Origin: Kribbella sindirgiensis
GTDB lineage: Bacteria; Actinomycetota; Actinomycetes; Propionibacteriales; Kribbellaceae
DNA: 50,629 bases
Assembly: GCF_004331435.1 (NCBI RefSeq)
Contig: NZ_SJKA01000033.1
Span: forward strand, 1-50,629
Direction: 5' to 3'
The position numbers and the translations under genes are program-made. Of this stretch, positions 32,375-41,938 are shown one piece after another. Position 1 is the stretch's first letter, and every line of letters starts with the position of its first letter. Below the pieces are notes generated by a model. That model searched no databases. It worked only from the letters and a program-made list of their open reading frames with translations, and had not been told where the DNA came from.

Positions 32375-35300
32375 ATGGCTGTTCTGAGATCGTCCGTCCT
32401 GACCGCCCTGCTGGCCGCACTCCTCGCAGTCGCCGGAGTCGTCCCGGTAGGCGCCGCACCCACCACGCCGGCGATGTCCACAGCGGCCCCCTTGCCAGAG
32501 CTGACCCGGGTCACCTCGAGCGCCGGTTTCGTCCATCCAGGACTCGCCGTCAGCGCGTCGTCCCTCGAGCTCGCGCGCAAGCAGACCCGCGCCGGAGTCG
32601 AGCCGTGGGCCTCGTACTACGCCGCGATGACCGCCACGCCGTACGCCTCCCGGACCTTCAGCTCCAAGAACCAGGGCACGGTCCTCGACCGGCCGGCGAG
32701 CAGCGCCTTCAACTCGCAGGGCATCCAGTCGAGGTTCATCGACGACGCCTTCCGGGCGTACACCCAGTCGATCCTGTACTTCGTCACCGGCGACCCGGTC
32801 TACCGCGAGAACAGCCTGAAGCTGATCCGGATCTGGGCCCATATGGATCCCGCCGGCTACGTCTACTACCCCGACGCGCACATCCACAGCGGCGCGCCGC
32901 TGATGCGGATGCTCGCGGCCGCCGAGATCGTGCGCTACTCGACCGTGACGGCCCCGGCCGACGACGGCTACGACCTCGGCTGGAGCGACACCGACACCAC
33001 GGACCTCACCGGCAACCTGATCGTGCCGCTCACGCAGACCTTCCTGTACCGCAATCGCAACTTCATGAATCAGCACAGCTACTCGCTCATCGGTGCGATC
33101 GCGGGCTACGTCTTCACCGACAACCTCCCGCGCTACCGCGAGGCGGTCGAGTGGTTCTCGGTGAACTCCACCAACCCTGACGACGACACCAACGGCGCGC
33201 TCAGCAAGGTCATGCCGGTGATCGCGAAGAGCGATCCGCGGAACCCGTACGGCAAGACGTTCGTGCAGTTGCAGGAGATGGGACGGGACCAGGCCCATGC
33301 CTGGGACGACGTCACGATGCTCACCCAGCTCGCCCGCGTCATCGACATCCAGGGCACCCGGCTGGACCCGGTTCGCGGGACCGTGTCGACGCGGCGGGAC
33401 GCGGTCTCGGTGTACGCGTTCGGCGGTGACCGGTTGCTGCGCGGCTCCGAACAGTTCTTCGCGTTCATGATGGGCAAGACGATTCCGTGGATCGACACCA
33501 CCCAGCGCGGCGGCGTGCTGTCCCAGGCGTACCGTGGCCGGATCTTCGACCCGACCAACGAGCTCTACACGATCTACAGGTCGAGGCTCGGCTCGGCCAT
33601 CGCCAAGATCGCACCGAGCATCACCACGCTGGCCACGACCCAGGACGCAGGCGCGCGGTTCTACTGGGGTACGGCGCCGTACAACTTCTGGAACAGCAAC
33701 CCGGACTTCAACCCGGATTCCTGGCTGTCCTTTCCGGCCTCCGTCGCCGGATCGGCGCCGCCGGTCCAACGCGACGCCCTGGTGCAGGCGGAGACGAGAA
33801 CCACTCCCATCACGCCGGGCACGTCGGTGGGCGACGGGTTCGTCCGGATGTGGGCTCGGTCCGCCGGGACGACGATCGCCGTACGGACGTTGCTGTACGA
33901 CAACCGCAACGGTTACAGCCCGGTCGGCGTACTGATTCGCACGAACGGCACGGCGACGTTGCAGATCAGGAAGGAGCAGGGGCTCGCGCCGTACCACACG
34001 CTGACGCTGCCGAACACGCACGGCGCCTGGCGGTACGTCACCTACGACATGGACACGAGCAAGCTCCGCGGCAGCGCCGGCGGCGAGTCCCTCGCCTACT
34101 ACACGGTCGTCGGCTCGCCCGGGGTCAGCGTCGACGTCGACGCGATCAACCTCCAGGCGAAGGCCCAGCTCACGCCTCCGCAGTTCACGCAAAGGCCCGA
34201 CGTGCGACTGCTCGCAATCGCCGGAGAGCCCTTGTCCACAACGCTTTCGGCGTCCGACCCCGATCAGCTGTCCTATGCCCCCGGCACCAACTTCCCCGCC
34301 GGCGCATCGCTCGACCAGGCAACGGGCGCACTCACCTGGACGCCGACGACGACCCAGGTCGGCGACCACAACACGTTCGTCGTCGCCTCCGACGCGGCCA
34401 CCGACGCCGTACTGCGGGTGCGGCTGACCGTCAGCGCGACCCGCCAGGACGCCGTGACCGCGGCGCTCGCGGGTTACGACGCCGGTACGACGTACGTCCG
34501 AGCCACCCGCTCCGCCGTCGACGCGGCGAAAGCGGCGGCCGAGGCGGATCTCGCGACCGCCGACCCGGCGACGTTCGCCGCTGATCTCGTCGCGCTGCAG
34601 GCCGCGGTCGGCCGGCTCGAGAAGCTGACGCCGACGATGCCGGACGACGGCTCGTTCGACTACTGGGGACGCGCGACCTCGGCCTCGCTGTCACAGGTTG
34701 CCCTGGGCAACATGCTGGACGGGGACTTCAACACCTTCTCCGGCGACCTGACCGCTCCGGCCGTCATCGATCTCGGCGCCGGTTTCCGGGTCACGGCCGA
34801 CGCGTTCGGGTTGCAGGCGCGGTACAACTTCGGCAACCGCACCCAGGGCGCGAACGTGTACGGGTCGAACGACGGCCGCACGTGGACCCTGCTGACGTCG
34901 CGCGAGACCACGGACACCTCCGACGAAGGCTTCGCACTCGAGCGAATCCCGGTCCGCGACGAGGCCCGCGGCCAGAGCTTCCGGTTCCTCAAGCTCCAGG
35001 TCGACCATCCCGGCGTTCCCACGGATCCGGCGTACCCGGGGCTGTCGAGCTTCAGCGAGTTCCGCGTCTACGGCCAGCGGCAGGAGATGAGTACGGCGAT
35101 CAACTCGGTGTCGATCGCCTCTGACGGCACCGACCCGAAGCGCGCGCAGAACGGCGACACCGTCACGCTGACGATGACGGCCACTGAACCACTGAGCCAG
35201 GTCGATGCCTCGATCGAAGGACTCGATGCTCAGGCGACGAGCCAGGACGGCGAGCACTGGACCGCCGAGGTCACGTTGCCCGACGACGTCGGCTACGGTC

Positions 35301-35827
35301 GCCCGCTGACCTTCACCGTCGACTACACGACCGCGAGCGGCCAGGCCGGGGCGACGATCATCGGCACCACCGACGGCACAGCGCTCGAACTCTGGAACAC
35401 TCGCGTCCGAACGGTGGAAGTTCAGCAGGGCTGGGTGGTCGCCTCCAGTCCGGCCTTCCCCGGCGTCGGCACTCCCGAGGCCAACGGCTGGCGGATGTTC
35501 GACGGGGACCTGAACACCTTCACCGACACGACCTCCGGCAACGGCTGGGTCTCCGTCACTCCCCCGGCCGGCACGAACCTGACCTTCGACGCCGTCCGGG
35601 TCCGCCCGCGCAGCAACCTCCCCGCGCGGGCCAACGGTGACCTCGTTCAGGGCTCGACGGACGGCGGCGCGACCTGGACCACGCTCACCACGATCAACGG
35701 CATCACCGACGGCAATCAGTGGTACGCGTTCCCGCTGGCCACGCAGGCGACGTACCCGATGATCCGGATCGCCGACACGCACGGCGGCTTCACCAACCTC
35801 GCGGAGGTGCAGCTTCTGGACGGCTGA
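32375..35827 (+). CDS. Large secreted alginate-lyase-like protein with F5/8C-type domains (1150 aa)
   Basis: A Sec signal peptide (cleavage near VGAAP, residue about 29) is followed by an alginate-lyase-superfamily helical domain (about 45-420; NQHSYSLIGAIAGY, QLQEMGRDQAHAWDD). A beta-sandwich region comes next (about 455-600), then an Ig/cadherin-like He_PIG segment (about 605-690), a small helical FIVAR-like hairpin (about 695-760), a discoidin (F5/8C)-like domain (about 765-905), a bacterial Ig-like segment and a second discoidin-like domain at the C-terminus. TGGAGAG precedes ATG by eight bases. Likely an exo- or endo-acting uronate lyase or hydrolase with glycan-binding modules. Confidence 0.75.
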   Translation: MAVLRSSVLTALLAALLAVAGVVPVGAAPTTPAMSTAAPLPELTRVTSSAGFVHPGLAVSASSLELARKQTRAGVEPWASYYAAMTATPYASRTFSSKNQGTVLDRPASSAFNSQGIQSRFIDDAFRAYTQSILYFVTGDPVYRENSLKLIRIWAHMDPAGYVYYPDAHIHSGAPLMRMLAAAEIVRYSTVTAPADDGYDLGWSDTDTTDLTGNLIVPLTQTFLYRNRNFMNQHSYSLIGAIAGYVFTDNLPRYREAVEWFSVNSTNPDDDTNGALSKVMPVIAKSDPRNPYGKTFVQLQEMGRDQAHAWDDVTMLTQLARVIDIQGTRLDPVRGTVSTRRDAVSVYAFGGDRLLRGSEQFFAFMMGKTIPWIDTTQRGGVLSQAYRGRIFDPTNELYTIYRSRLGSAIAKIAPSITTLATTQDAGARFYWGTAPYNFWNSNPDFNPDSWLSFPASVAGSAPPVQRDALVQAETRTTPITPGTSVGDGFVRMWARSAGTTIAVRTLLYDNRNGYSPVGVLIRTNGTATLQIRKEQGLAPYHTLTLPNTHGAWRYVTYDMDTSKLRGSAGGESLAYYTVVGSPGVSVDVDAINLQAKAQLTPPQFTQRPDVRLLAIAGEPLSTTLSASDPDQLSYAPGTNFPAGASLDQATGALTWTPTTTQVGDHNTFVVASDAATDAVLRVRLTVSATRQDAVTAALAGYDAGTTYVRATRSAVDAAKAAAEADLATADPATFAADLVALQAAVGRLEKLTPTMPDDGSFDYWGRATSASLSQVALGNMLDGDFNTFSGDLTAPAVIDLGAGFRVTADAFGLQARYNFGNRTQGANVYGSNDGRTWTLLTSRETTDTSDEGFALERIPVRDEARGQSFRFLKLQVDHPGVPTDPAYPGLSSFSEFRVYGQRQEMSTAINSVSIASDGTDPKRAQNGDTVTLTMTATEPLSQVDASIEGLDAQATSQDGEHWTAEVTLPDDVGYGRPLTFTVDYTTASGQAGATIIGTTDGTALELWNTRVRTVEVQQGWVVASSPAFPGVGTPEANGWRMFDGDLNTFTDTTSGNGWVSVTPPAGTNLTFDAVRVRPRSNLPARANGDLVQGSTDGGATWTTLTTINGITDGNQWYAFPLATQATYPMIRIADTHGGFTNLAEVQLLDG

Positions 35828-35839
35828 CCGACCGAGCTC

Positions 35840-35869
35840 TTGACAGAGTTGCGCAACTTGCCGCAATCT
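35840..35869 (+). promoter_or_regulatory. Promoter and palindromic operator of the uronate operon
   Basis: TTGACA (35840-35845), 18 bases, CAATCT (35864-35869). The perfect palindrome GTTGCGCAAC (35848-35857) lies between them and is a likely autoregulatory LacI operator. TTGCCGCAA is directly repeated at about 35859 and 35880. Confidence 0.6.
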
Positions 35870-35903
35870 TGGCGAAACCTTGCCGCAACCTCGGGAGCTC
35901 GCC

Positions 35904-36938
35904 GTGAACCCCACCCTGACCGACGTCGCACAGCGCGCTGGTGTGTCGTTGTCGACCGCGTCCCGGGCGTTCAGCGACCCGGACCGGATCGGCCGCGACA
36001 CGCTGCGCCGGATCATCGGTGCCGCAGAGGAGATCGGGTACGTCGCCTCGGCCGGCCGCCGGTCCCGGTCGGGGCTACCGACCCGCTCGGCGACGGTCGC
36101 GATGATCGTCCCGGACATCGGCAACCCGGTCTGGGCGAGCTTCGTCAAGGCCGCCCAGGCGCACGGCTGGAACCGCCGCCAGACGGTCGTCCTGACCGAT
36201 ACCGACGGCAGTCCGGACCGCGAGCGGGAGATCATCGGCGAACTGCACGAGCGGGTCGACGGGTTCGTCGTCTGCTCGCCCCGGCTGCCCGCCCACGACA
36301 TCGTCGAGCTGTGCGGCGACACCCCGCTCGTCCTGGTGAACCGGACGAGCGACGAGACGAGCAGCGTCGTACCGGATGCCGCCGACGGGCTCCGCCAGGC
36401 GCTGGAGTACCTGCGCGTTCTCGGTCACGAGCATGTCGCCTACGCCCAGGGCTCGCCGCTGTCCTGGTCCAACCAAACCCGGGTGGAGGCGATCCGGCAG
36501 CTGGCCGACCAGGCGGACATCGAGCTGGAGGTGCTCGGCTGGCAGGCGGAGACGGTGGCCGGCGGCCAGGCTGCGGCGGCCAGTGTCGTCGCCTCGGGCG
36601 CCACCGCGGTGATCGCCCACAACGACCTGATGGCCCTGGGCATCATCGCCGGAGCAGCCGCGCTCGGTGTCGAGGTGCCCGGCGAGCTGAGCGTCATCGG
36701 CATCGACGACACCCCGCTCGCGGAGGTCGGCCGGCCGACGCTGACCAGCATCCAGGTCCCGATGTCGCGGGCCGGTGTCATGAGCATCGACATGCTCCAC
36801 CAGCAGCTGACCGCCGAGCCCGGGCAGACCCCGGCCGAGCCGCGCGCCGTCACGCTGCCGACCCAGCTGGTCGTTCGCCAGAGCACTGGCCCGGTGGCCG
36901 GATGGACTCCTGCGCGCCGCGAACGGGGCGACGCATGA
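35904..36938 (+). CDS. LacI-family regulator of the uronate/aldonate operon
   Basis: A 344-aa regulator. GTG 35904 is chosen (NPTLTDVAQRAGVSLSTASRAF) because GGGAG precedes it and the HTH begins directly; an upstream TTG at 35880 is possible but less likely. The sensor domain runs from ATVAMIVPDIGNPVW to PTQLVVRQSTGPV. The stop overlaps the ATG of the hydroxyacid dehydrogenase (36935-36938). First gene of a six-gene run to 42949, it probably represses the run and senses a uronate or aldonate. Confidence 0.9.
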   Translation: MNPTLTDVAQRAGVSLSTASRAFSDPDRIGRDTLRRIIGAAEEIGYVASAGRRSRSGLPTRSATVAMIVPDIGNPVWASFVKAAQAHGWNRRQTVVLTDTDGSPDREREIIGELHERVDGFVVCSPRLPAHDIVELCGDTPLVLVNRTSDETSSVVPDAADGLRQALEYLRVLGHEHVAYAQGSPLSWSNQTRVEAIRQLADQADIELEVLGWQAETVAGGQAAAASVVASGATAVIAHNDLMALGIIAGAAALGVEVPGELSVIGIDDTPLAEVGRPTLTSIQVPMSRAGVMSIDMLHQQLTAEPGQTPAEPRAVTLPTQLVVRQSTGPVAGWTPARRERGDA

Positions 36939-37867
36939 GAGTCGTCGTCACCGACCCCAACCTGTTGCCCTTGCGCGCGGAGCTCGAGGCGCTGGCACCT
37001 CAAGCTGAGCTGGTCTGGCTTCCCGACGACCTCCTCGGCGCGTTGAAGACCGCCGACGTCCTGGTGGGTCCGGCGTTCACCCAGGAGATGGCGGACGCCG
37101 CGCCGAGCCTCCGGCTCGTGCAGGTCGCTGGAGCCGGCACCGACCGCGTCGAGGCCACCGGCGTACCGGTCGCGAACACGTATCACCACGAGGACTCGAT
37201 CGCCGAGTACATTGTCTGGGCCCTGATCGCATTGCGTCGCGAGCTTCCCCAAGCTGACGCGGCCCTGCGCCGCAACCGCTGGCGCTCGCCCGTGTACGAC
37301 GCAGCACTCACCCAGCCCGAGACGCTGGCGAGCGCGCGGGTCGGCTTCCTCGGCTTCGGCCACATCGGCCGAGCCACCTGGCGAGTGCTGCAAGCCTTCG
37401 GCGCCCAAGCCCAAGCCGTGACCGCCAGTGGAAAAGCCGACGGCCTGAGCTGGTCCGGTGACACGTCCCAACTCCCACGCCTACTCGAAGAGTCCAACGT
37501 CCTCGTCGTCTCCGCGCCGCTGACCGAGGCCACCCGCGGCATCATCGGCGCCGCGGAGCTGAGCCAACTCGGCGCAGACGGCGTACTCGTGAACGTCGCC
37601 CGCGGTCCGCTCGTCCAGGAGCAGGCGCTGTACGACGCCCTGCGCGACCGGACGATCCGCGGCGCCGCCCTCGACGTCTGGTACTCGTACCCGTCCGGCG
37701 GCGACCAGGCGCAACCGTCCGAAGCACCGTTCGGGGACGTGGACAACGTCCTGCTCACACCGCACCTGTCCGGGATCACCCGGCAGACGTTCCGCGGCCG
37801 CATCCACGACATCGCCGCCAACCTCACCGCCCTTGCCGAGGGCAACGAACTGCGCAACCTCACCTGA
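36935..37867 (+). CDS. D-isomer-specific 2-hydroxyacid dehydrogenase
   Basis: A 310-aa dehydrogenase with NAD motif GFLGFGHIGRAT (about 136-147), catalytic Arg in NVARGPLVQ, acid in the ALDVWYSYPSG segment and His in LLTPHLSG. Unlike its paralogue at 31217, the Glu motif is replaced by the W-Y loop typical of the formate/phosphoglycerate-like side branches. It probably acts on a sugar acid in the same pathway as the ManD gene, 12 bases downstream. Confidence 0.85.
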   Translation: MRVVVTDPNLLPLRAELEALAPQAELVWLPDDLLGALKTADVLVGPAFTQEMADAAPSLRLVQVAGAGTDRVEATGVPVANTYHHEDSIAEYIVWALIALRRELPQADAALRRNRWRSPVYDAALTQPETLASARVGFLGFGHIGRATWRVLQAFGAQAQAVTASGKADGLSWSGDTSQLPRLLEESNVLVVSAPLTEATRGIIGAAELSQLGADGVLVNVARGPLVQEQALYDALRDRTIRGAALDVWYSYPSGGDQAQPSEAPFGDVDNVLLTPHLSGITRQTFRGRIHDIAANLTALAEGNELRNLT

Positions 37868-37878
37868 AGGTACCCGCT

Positions 37879-39096
37879 ATGAGCGATCGCATCATCGCCG
37901 CCGAGGTCATCGTCACCAGCCCCGGCCGCAACTACGTCACCCTCAAACTGCAGACCGCCGACGGCCTCGTCGGGTACGGCGACGCCACCGTCAACGGCCG
38001 TGAACTCGCCGTCGCGAGCTACCTGCGCGACCACGTCGTACCGCTGCTCACCGGACTCGACCCGGCACGGATCGAGGACACCTGGCAGTACCTCTATCGC
38101 GGGGCGTACTGGCGCCGCGGTCCGATCACCATGGCCGCGATCAGCGCGGTCGACCTTGCGCTGTGGGACATCAAGGGCAAGGCCGCCGGGATGCCGGTGT
38201 ACCAACTGCTCGGCGGCGCGGTCCGCGACAAGGTCCTCGCCTACACGCACGCCTCCGCATGGGAGCTCCCGGCGCTGCTCGACGAGGTCGACGCGCGGCG
38301 ACAGGACGGATTCCGGGCGGTTCGCGCGCAGTCCGGCGTACCCGGGCTCGAGACCGTGTACGGCGTTCATCGCGACGCCGGCAGATACGAGCCGGCGAAA
38401 CGCGGCGCCGTACCGGTGGTCGAGGCGTGGGACACCGATGCCTACTTGCGCCATGTGCCCGGCGTACTGGCCAAGGTGCGGGAGCACGTCGGCCCCGAGT
38501 TGGCCTTGCTGCACGACGCGCATCACCGGCTGACTCCGCAGCAGGCGGCGCGACTCGGCAAGGCGCTCGAACCCGCGGACCTGTTCTGGCTCGAGGACGT
38601 CACTCCCGCGGAGAATCAGGAGGCGCTGCGCCTGGTCCGGCAGCACACCACCACTCCGCTCGCGATCGGCGAGGTCTTCAACTCGATCTACGACTGCAAG
38701 GACCTGATCACCGGACAGCTGATCGACTACATCCGAGTCGCGGTCGCGCATGCCGGCGGCATCAGTCACCTGCGTTCGATCTTCGCGCTCGCCGCCGTGT
38801 ACCAGGTGAAGGCGGCACCGCACGGGCCGTCCGACGTCTCGCCGGTCTCGTTCGGCGCGAGCGTCCACCTCGGGCTGTCGACGCACAACTTCGGCATCCA
38901 GGAGTACATGGGGTACGACGCCTTGGCGCACGAGGTGTTCCCGCACGCCTGGTCGTTCCGCGACGGGTACCTGTACCCGGGCGAAGCACCCGGCCTCGGC
39001 GTCGAGGTCGACGAGACATTGGCCGCGAAGTTCCCGTACGAACCCGCCTACCTGCCCGTCGCGCGCCGTCTCGACGGCTCTGTGACCGACTGGTGA
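37879..39096 (+). CDS. manD: D-mannonate dehydratase, enolase superfamily (ManD type)
   Basis: A 405-aa mandelate-racemase/enolase-superfamily enzyme that should dehydrate D-mannonate (or D-gluconate in some members) to 2-keto-3-deoxygluconate. Metal ligands D213 (LLHDAHH), E239 (FWLEDV) and E265 (AIGEVFN), acid/base H215, Y161 (ETVYG) and H315 (APHGPSDVSPV) all match the ManD pattern. The YRGAYWRRGP and HNFGIQEYM signatures are diagnostic. Many ManD-like proteins have low activity, so the in vivo substrate needs care, but the neighbours fit mannonate. Its stop overlaps the next start (GTGA). Confidence 0.88.
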   Translation: MSDRIIAAEVIVTSPGRNYVTLKLQTADGLVGYGDATVNGRELAVASYLRDHVVPLLTGLDPARIEDTWQYLYRGAYWRRGPITMAAISAVDLALWDIKGKAAGMPVYQLLGGAVRDKVLAYTHASAWELPALLDEVDARRQDGFRAVRAQSGVPGLETVYGVHRDAGRYEPAKRGAVPVVEAWDTDAYLRHVPGVLAKVREHVGPELALLHDAHHRLTPQQAARLGKALEPADLFWLEDVTPAENQEALRLVRQHTTTPLAIGEVFNSIYDCKDLITGQLIDYIRVAVAHAGGISHLRSIFALAAVYQVKAAPHGPSDVSPVSFGASVHLGLSTHNFGIQEYMGYDALAHEVFPHAWSFRDGYLYPGEAPGLGVEVDETLAAKFPYEPAYLPVARRLDGSVTDW

Positions 39097-40562
39097 GCGC
39101 CTTGAACCGCGCCTCGGTCCGCAAGCATCTGTTGACCGACCGACCTGTGAGCACGGGCATCGTGCATCTCGGCCTCGGCAACTTCCATCGAGCCCACCAG
39201 GCCGTCTACACCGCACAGGCCCGCGACGGCTGGGGCATCCTCGGCGTCGCCAGCCGCTCGGCGGCGGTCGCGGACGCGATGCACCGCCAGGACGGTCTCT
39301 ACTCGGTGCTCGAACGGTCACCCGAAGGTTCCTCGATCAGCGTCCCGGGTGTCCACACCGGCGCGATCGTTGCCGCTGGCAACCCCGCCGCGGTGGTCGA
39401 CGCCATCGCCGCCGAGGACACCCGGATCGTCTCGACGACGGTGACCGAACACGGCTACTGCATGGACCCGAGCACGCACCGGCTCGCCTTGGATCATCCC
39501 GGCATCGTGGCGGACCGGTCCGGTGCGGCGCCGCGCACCGTCATCGGGCAGATCGCACGTGCCCTGGAACGCCGGGCCGCGACACACGGCGCCCCGATCA
39601 CCGTCCTGAACTGCGACAACATGCAGTCGAACGGGACACAGACCCGTCGCCTGGTGCTCGAGTTCTTGCACGGCAGCAAGGCCGAGAACTGGGTGGCCGA
39701 GAACGTCGCCTTCCCGAACTCGATGGTGGACCGCATCGTCCCGGCGACGACGGACGCCGACCGCGCGGCGGCGTACGAACTGCTGGGCGTGCACGACCTC
39801 AGTCCGGTGCCGGCCGAGCCGTTCACGATGTGGGTGATGGAGGACCGGTTCGCCGCCGGCCGACCGGCCTGGGAACGTGGCGGCGCGGTGTTCTCCGACG
39901 AGGTCGAAGCCTACGAGCTGCTGAAACTCCGGCTGCTCAACGGCACCCACTCGCTGATCGCGTACCTCGGTGCGCTCGACGACCGCGCGACGATTCCCGA
40001 AGCGCGTGCCGTCGACTTCATCGAGTCCGCCGCCCGCTCGGTGCTCGAGGACGAGTACCTGCCGACCGTCACCCTGCCCCGGGACTTCGACGTCAAGGCG
40101 TACGTCGCCTCGCTCTTCGACCGCTGGTCCAACGCCGCGCTCGGCCACCGCACCCAGCAGGTCGGCACGGACGGCTCGGTCAAACTCCCCCAGCGCGTCC
40201 CCGCACCGGCCATCCAGTTGCTGGGACAGGGCGTGATGCCCGAGCATCTCGCGCTGACCTGCGCGGCCTGGCTGTGCTGCGTCGTACCCCTGCCCGGTTT
40301 CGACCCCGGTCCGCACGCGCGGGCCATGGTCGACCCGGCCCGCGAGCGGCTCGGGGCGCTCGCGGCCGGAACCCGCCCCGGCGTGGACCTGGTCCGCGCC
40401 GTCCTCGCCCAGGTCTTCCCCACGGAACTTGCCGAAAGCAACGACTTCACCGGCCGTGTGGCCGAGTACGTCGCCGTCATCACCCGTGACGGCGTCCGCG
40501 CCGCGGCCCGTGAGGCCGCGCGCTCCCGCACGTCCCGGCCGCACGCCTCGCCCGCGGCCTGA
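39093..40562 (+). CDS. Mannitol dehydrogenase family oxidoreductase (probable D-mannonate oxidoreductase)
   Basis: A 489-aa polyol-specific long-chain dehydrogenase/reductase. The N-terminal Rossmann segment is GIVHLGLGNFHRAHQAVY and the catalytic KxxxxNxxH motif is KLRLLNGTHS. Members include mannitol dehydrogenase, fructuronate reductase (UxuB) and tagaturonate reductase (UxaB). Being coupled to ManD by the GTGA overlap makes fructuronate-to-mannonate reduction the best guess, giving the classical glucuronate branch fructuronate, mannonate, KDG. Confidence 0.83.
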   Translation: MSALNRASVRKHLLTDRPVSTGIVHLGLGNFHRAHQAVYTAQARDGWGILGVASRSAAVADAMHRQDGLYSVLERSPEGSSISVPGVHTGAIVAAGNPAAVVDAIAAEDTRIVSTTVTEHGYCMDPSTHRLALDHPGIVADRSGAAPRTVIGQIARALERRAATHGAPITVLNCDNMQSNGTQTRRLVLEFLHGSKAENWVAENVAFPNSMVDRIVPATTDADRAAAYELLGVHDLSPVPAEPFTMWVMEDRFAAGRPAWERGGAVFSDEVEAYELLKLRLLNGTHSLIAYLGALDDRATIPEARAVDFIESAARSVLEDEYLPTVTLPRDFDVKAYVASLFDRWSNAALGHRTQQVGTDGSVKLPQRVPAPAIQLLGQGVMPEHLALTCAAWLCCVVPLPGFDPGPHARAMVDPARERLGALAAGTRPGVDLVRAVLAQVFPTELAESNDFTGRVAEYVAVITRDGVRAAAREAARSRTSRPHASPAA

Positions 40563-40582
40563 GACCCCGAAGGAAATCCGCC

Positions 40583-41929
40583 ATGGAACCGAAACCTCAA
40601 GACACCCGCCGGGCCGCGCTCGCCGGTCTGATCGGCACCGCTCTGGAGCAGTACGACTTCGTCATCTACGGGACCGCGTCGGCGCTGGTCTTCAGCCATC
40701 TGTTCTTCCCCAACATCTCCGCGACGGCCGGCCTGCTGGCCAGCTTCAGCGCCTACGCGGTCGGCTTCTGCGCCCGTCCGCTCGGCGGGTTCTTCTTCTC
40801 GCGGTACGGCGATCGCCTCGGGCGCAAGTGGATCCTGGTGGCCACCTTGACCCTGATGGGCGTCGCGACGATGGCGATCGGCGTGCTGCCGACGTACGAG
40901 TCCGTGGGCGTCTGGGCGCCGATCCTGCTCGTGCTGAGCCGGTTCCTGCAGGGCTTCGGCGCCGGCGCCGAGCAGTCCGGCGGCGCGACCTTGCTGACCG
41001 AGACGGCGGTACGCGGGAAGCGCGGACGGCTGGCCGCGTTGATCATGACCGGTGCGGCCGCGGGTACGGCGCTCGGCGCCGGGGCGTGGGCGTTGGTGCA
41101 GCTGCTCCCGGACGAGCAGTTGATGTCGTGGGGTTGGCGGCTCGTGTTCCTGAGCAGTGCGTTCGTCACGGTCGCGGCGTACATCCTGCGGCGCAAGCTC
41201 AAGGAGACGCCGGTGTTCGCGGAGATCAAGGCCGAGCGCACAGCCGCGGCCGCGCCAGTCCGCGAGGTGTTCCGGAACGGCAAGAAGGCCGTTGCCCTGG
41301 TCACCTTGATGACCGTCGGACTGAGCGTGCAGTCGTACACGTACCAGGTGTTCATGGCCTCCTATCTCAAGGGAACCGTGAAGATCGACGCGCAGACCGT
41401 GCCGGAGATCCTGCTGGTGGGAGCGATCTTCGGCGGACTCGGCGCGGTCGTACTCGGCTACCTGTCCGACCTGTTCGGGCGGCGCTCGGTGTTCCTCGGT
41501 ATCGCCGGACTGCTGCTGCTCCTGCCGTTCCCGACGTTCGTTGCCCTGAGCACCGGAAATCTCACGGTCATCTACCTGGCCATGATCGTCGGCTTCGTGT
41601 TCGCCTGCCAAGGAGGTGTGGCGGTGACGATGAGCTACTTCCCGGAGCTCTTCGGCAGCCGCTACCGGTACGCCGGTGTCACCCTCGGCCGCGAGTTCGC
41701 CGCCGTCCTCGGTGGCGGCTTCGCGCCGCTGATCGCGGTCGCGCTGATGAACGCGTTCGGCTCCTGGGTGCCGGTCGCGATCTACATGACCGTCGCGATG
41801 GCGATCACCTTCGGTGCCGCACTGTTCGCGCCCGAGACCCGGGATCGCGACCTGCTCGCCCCGGAGAACGCCACCGACCGCACACCGGCGCTGCAGGACG
41901 CGCCCTCGCCCGCCACCGCCACGGCCTGA
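40583..41929 (+). CDS. MFS transporter, metabolite:H+ symporter (MHS) type
   Basis: A 448-aa, 12-helix transporter. The N-terminal half carries the MHS-type pattern EQYDFVIYGT and ARPLGGFFFSRYGDRLGRK, with the mirrored DLFGRR loop in the second half. MHS proteins import organic acids such as dicarboxylates, shikimate or sugar acids. Position between the mannonate and polyol/idonate dehydrogenases suggests import of a uronate or aldonate. The start is supported by GAAGGAA upstream of ATG. Confidence 0.88.
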   Translation: MEPKPQDTRRAALAGLIGTALEQYDFVIYGTASALVFSHLFFPNISATAGLLASFSAYAVGFCARPLGGFFFSRYGDRLGRKWILVATLTLMGVATMAIGVLPTYESVGVWAPILLVLSRFLQGFGAGAEQSGGATLLTETAVRGKRGRLAALIMTGAAAGTALGAGAWALVQLLPDEQLMSWGWRLVFLSSAFVTVAAYILRRKLKETPVFAEIKAERTAAAAPVREVFRNGKKAVALVTLMTVGLSVQSYTYQVFMASYLKGTVKIDAQTVPEILLVGAIFGGLGAVVLGYLSDLFGRRSVFLGIAGLLLLLPFPTFVALSTGNLTVIYLAMIVGFVFACQGGVAVTMSYFPELFGSRYRYAGVTLGREFAAVLGGGFAPLIAVALMNAFGSWVPVAIYMTVAMAITFGAALFAPETRDRDLLAPENATDRTPALQDAPSPATATA

Positions 41930-41938
41930 AGGAGAACT

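Noticed and set aside
32258..34369. 700-codon minus-strand frame opposite the 1150-aa secreted protein
   Set aside because: The plus-strand protein has a signal peptide and recognisable domains; the antisense frame does not.
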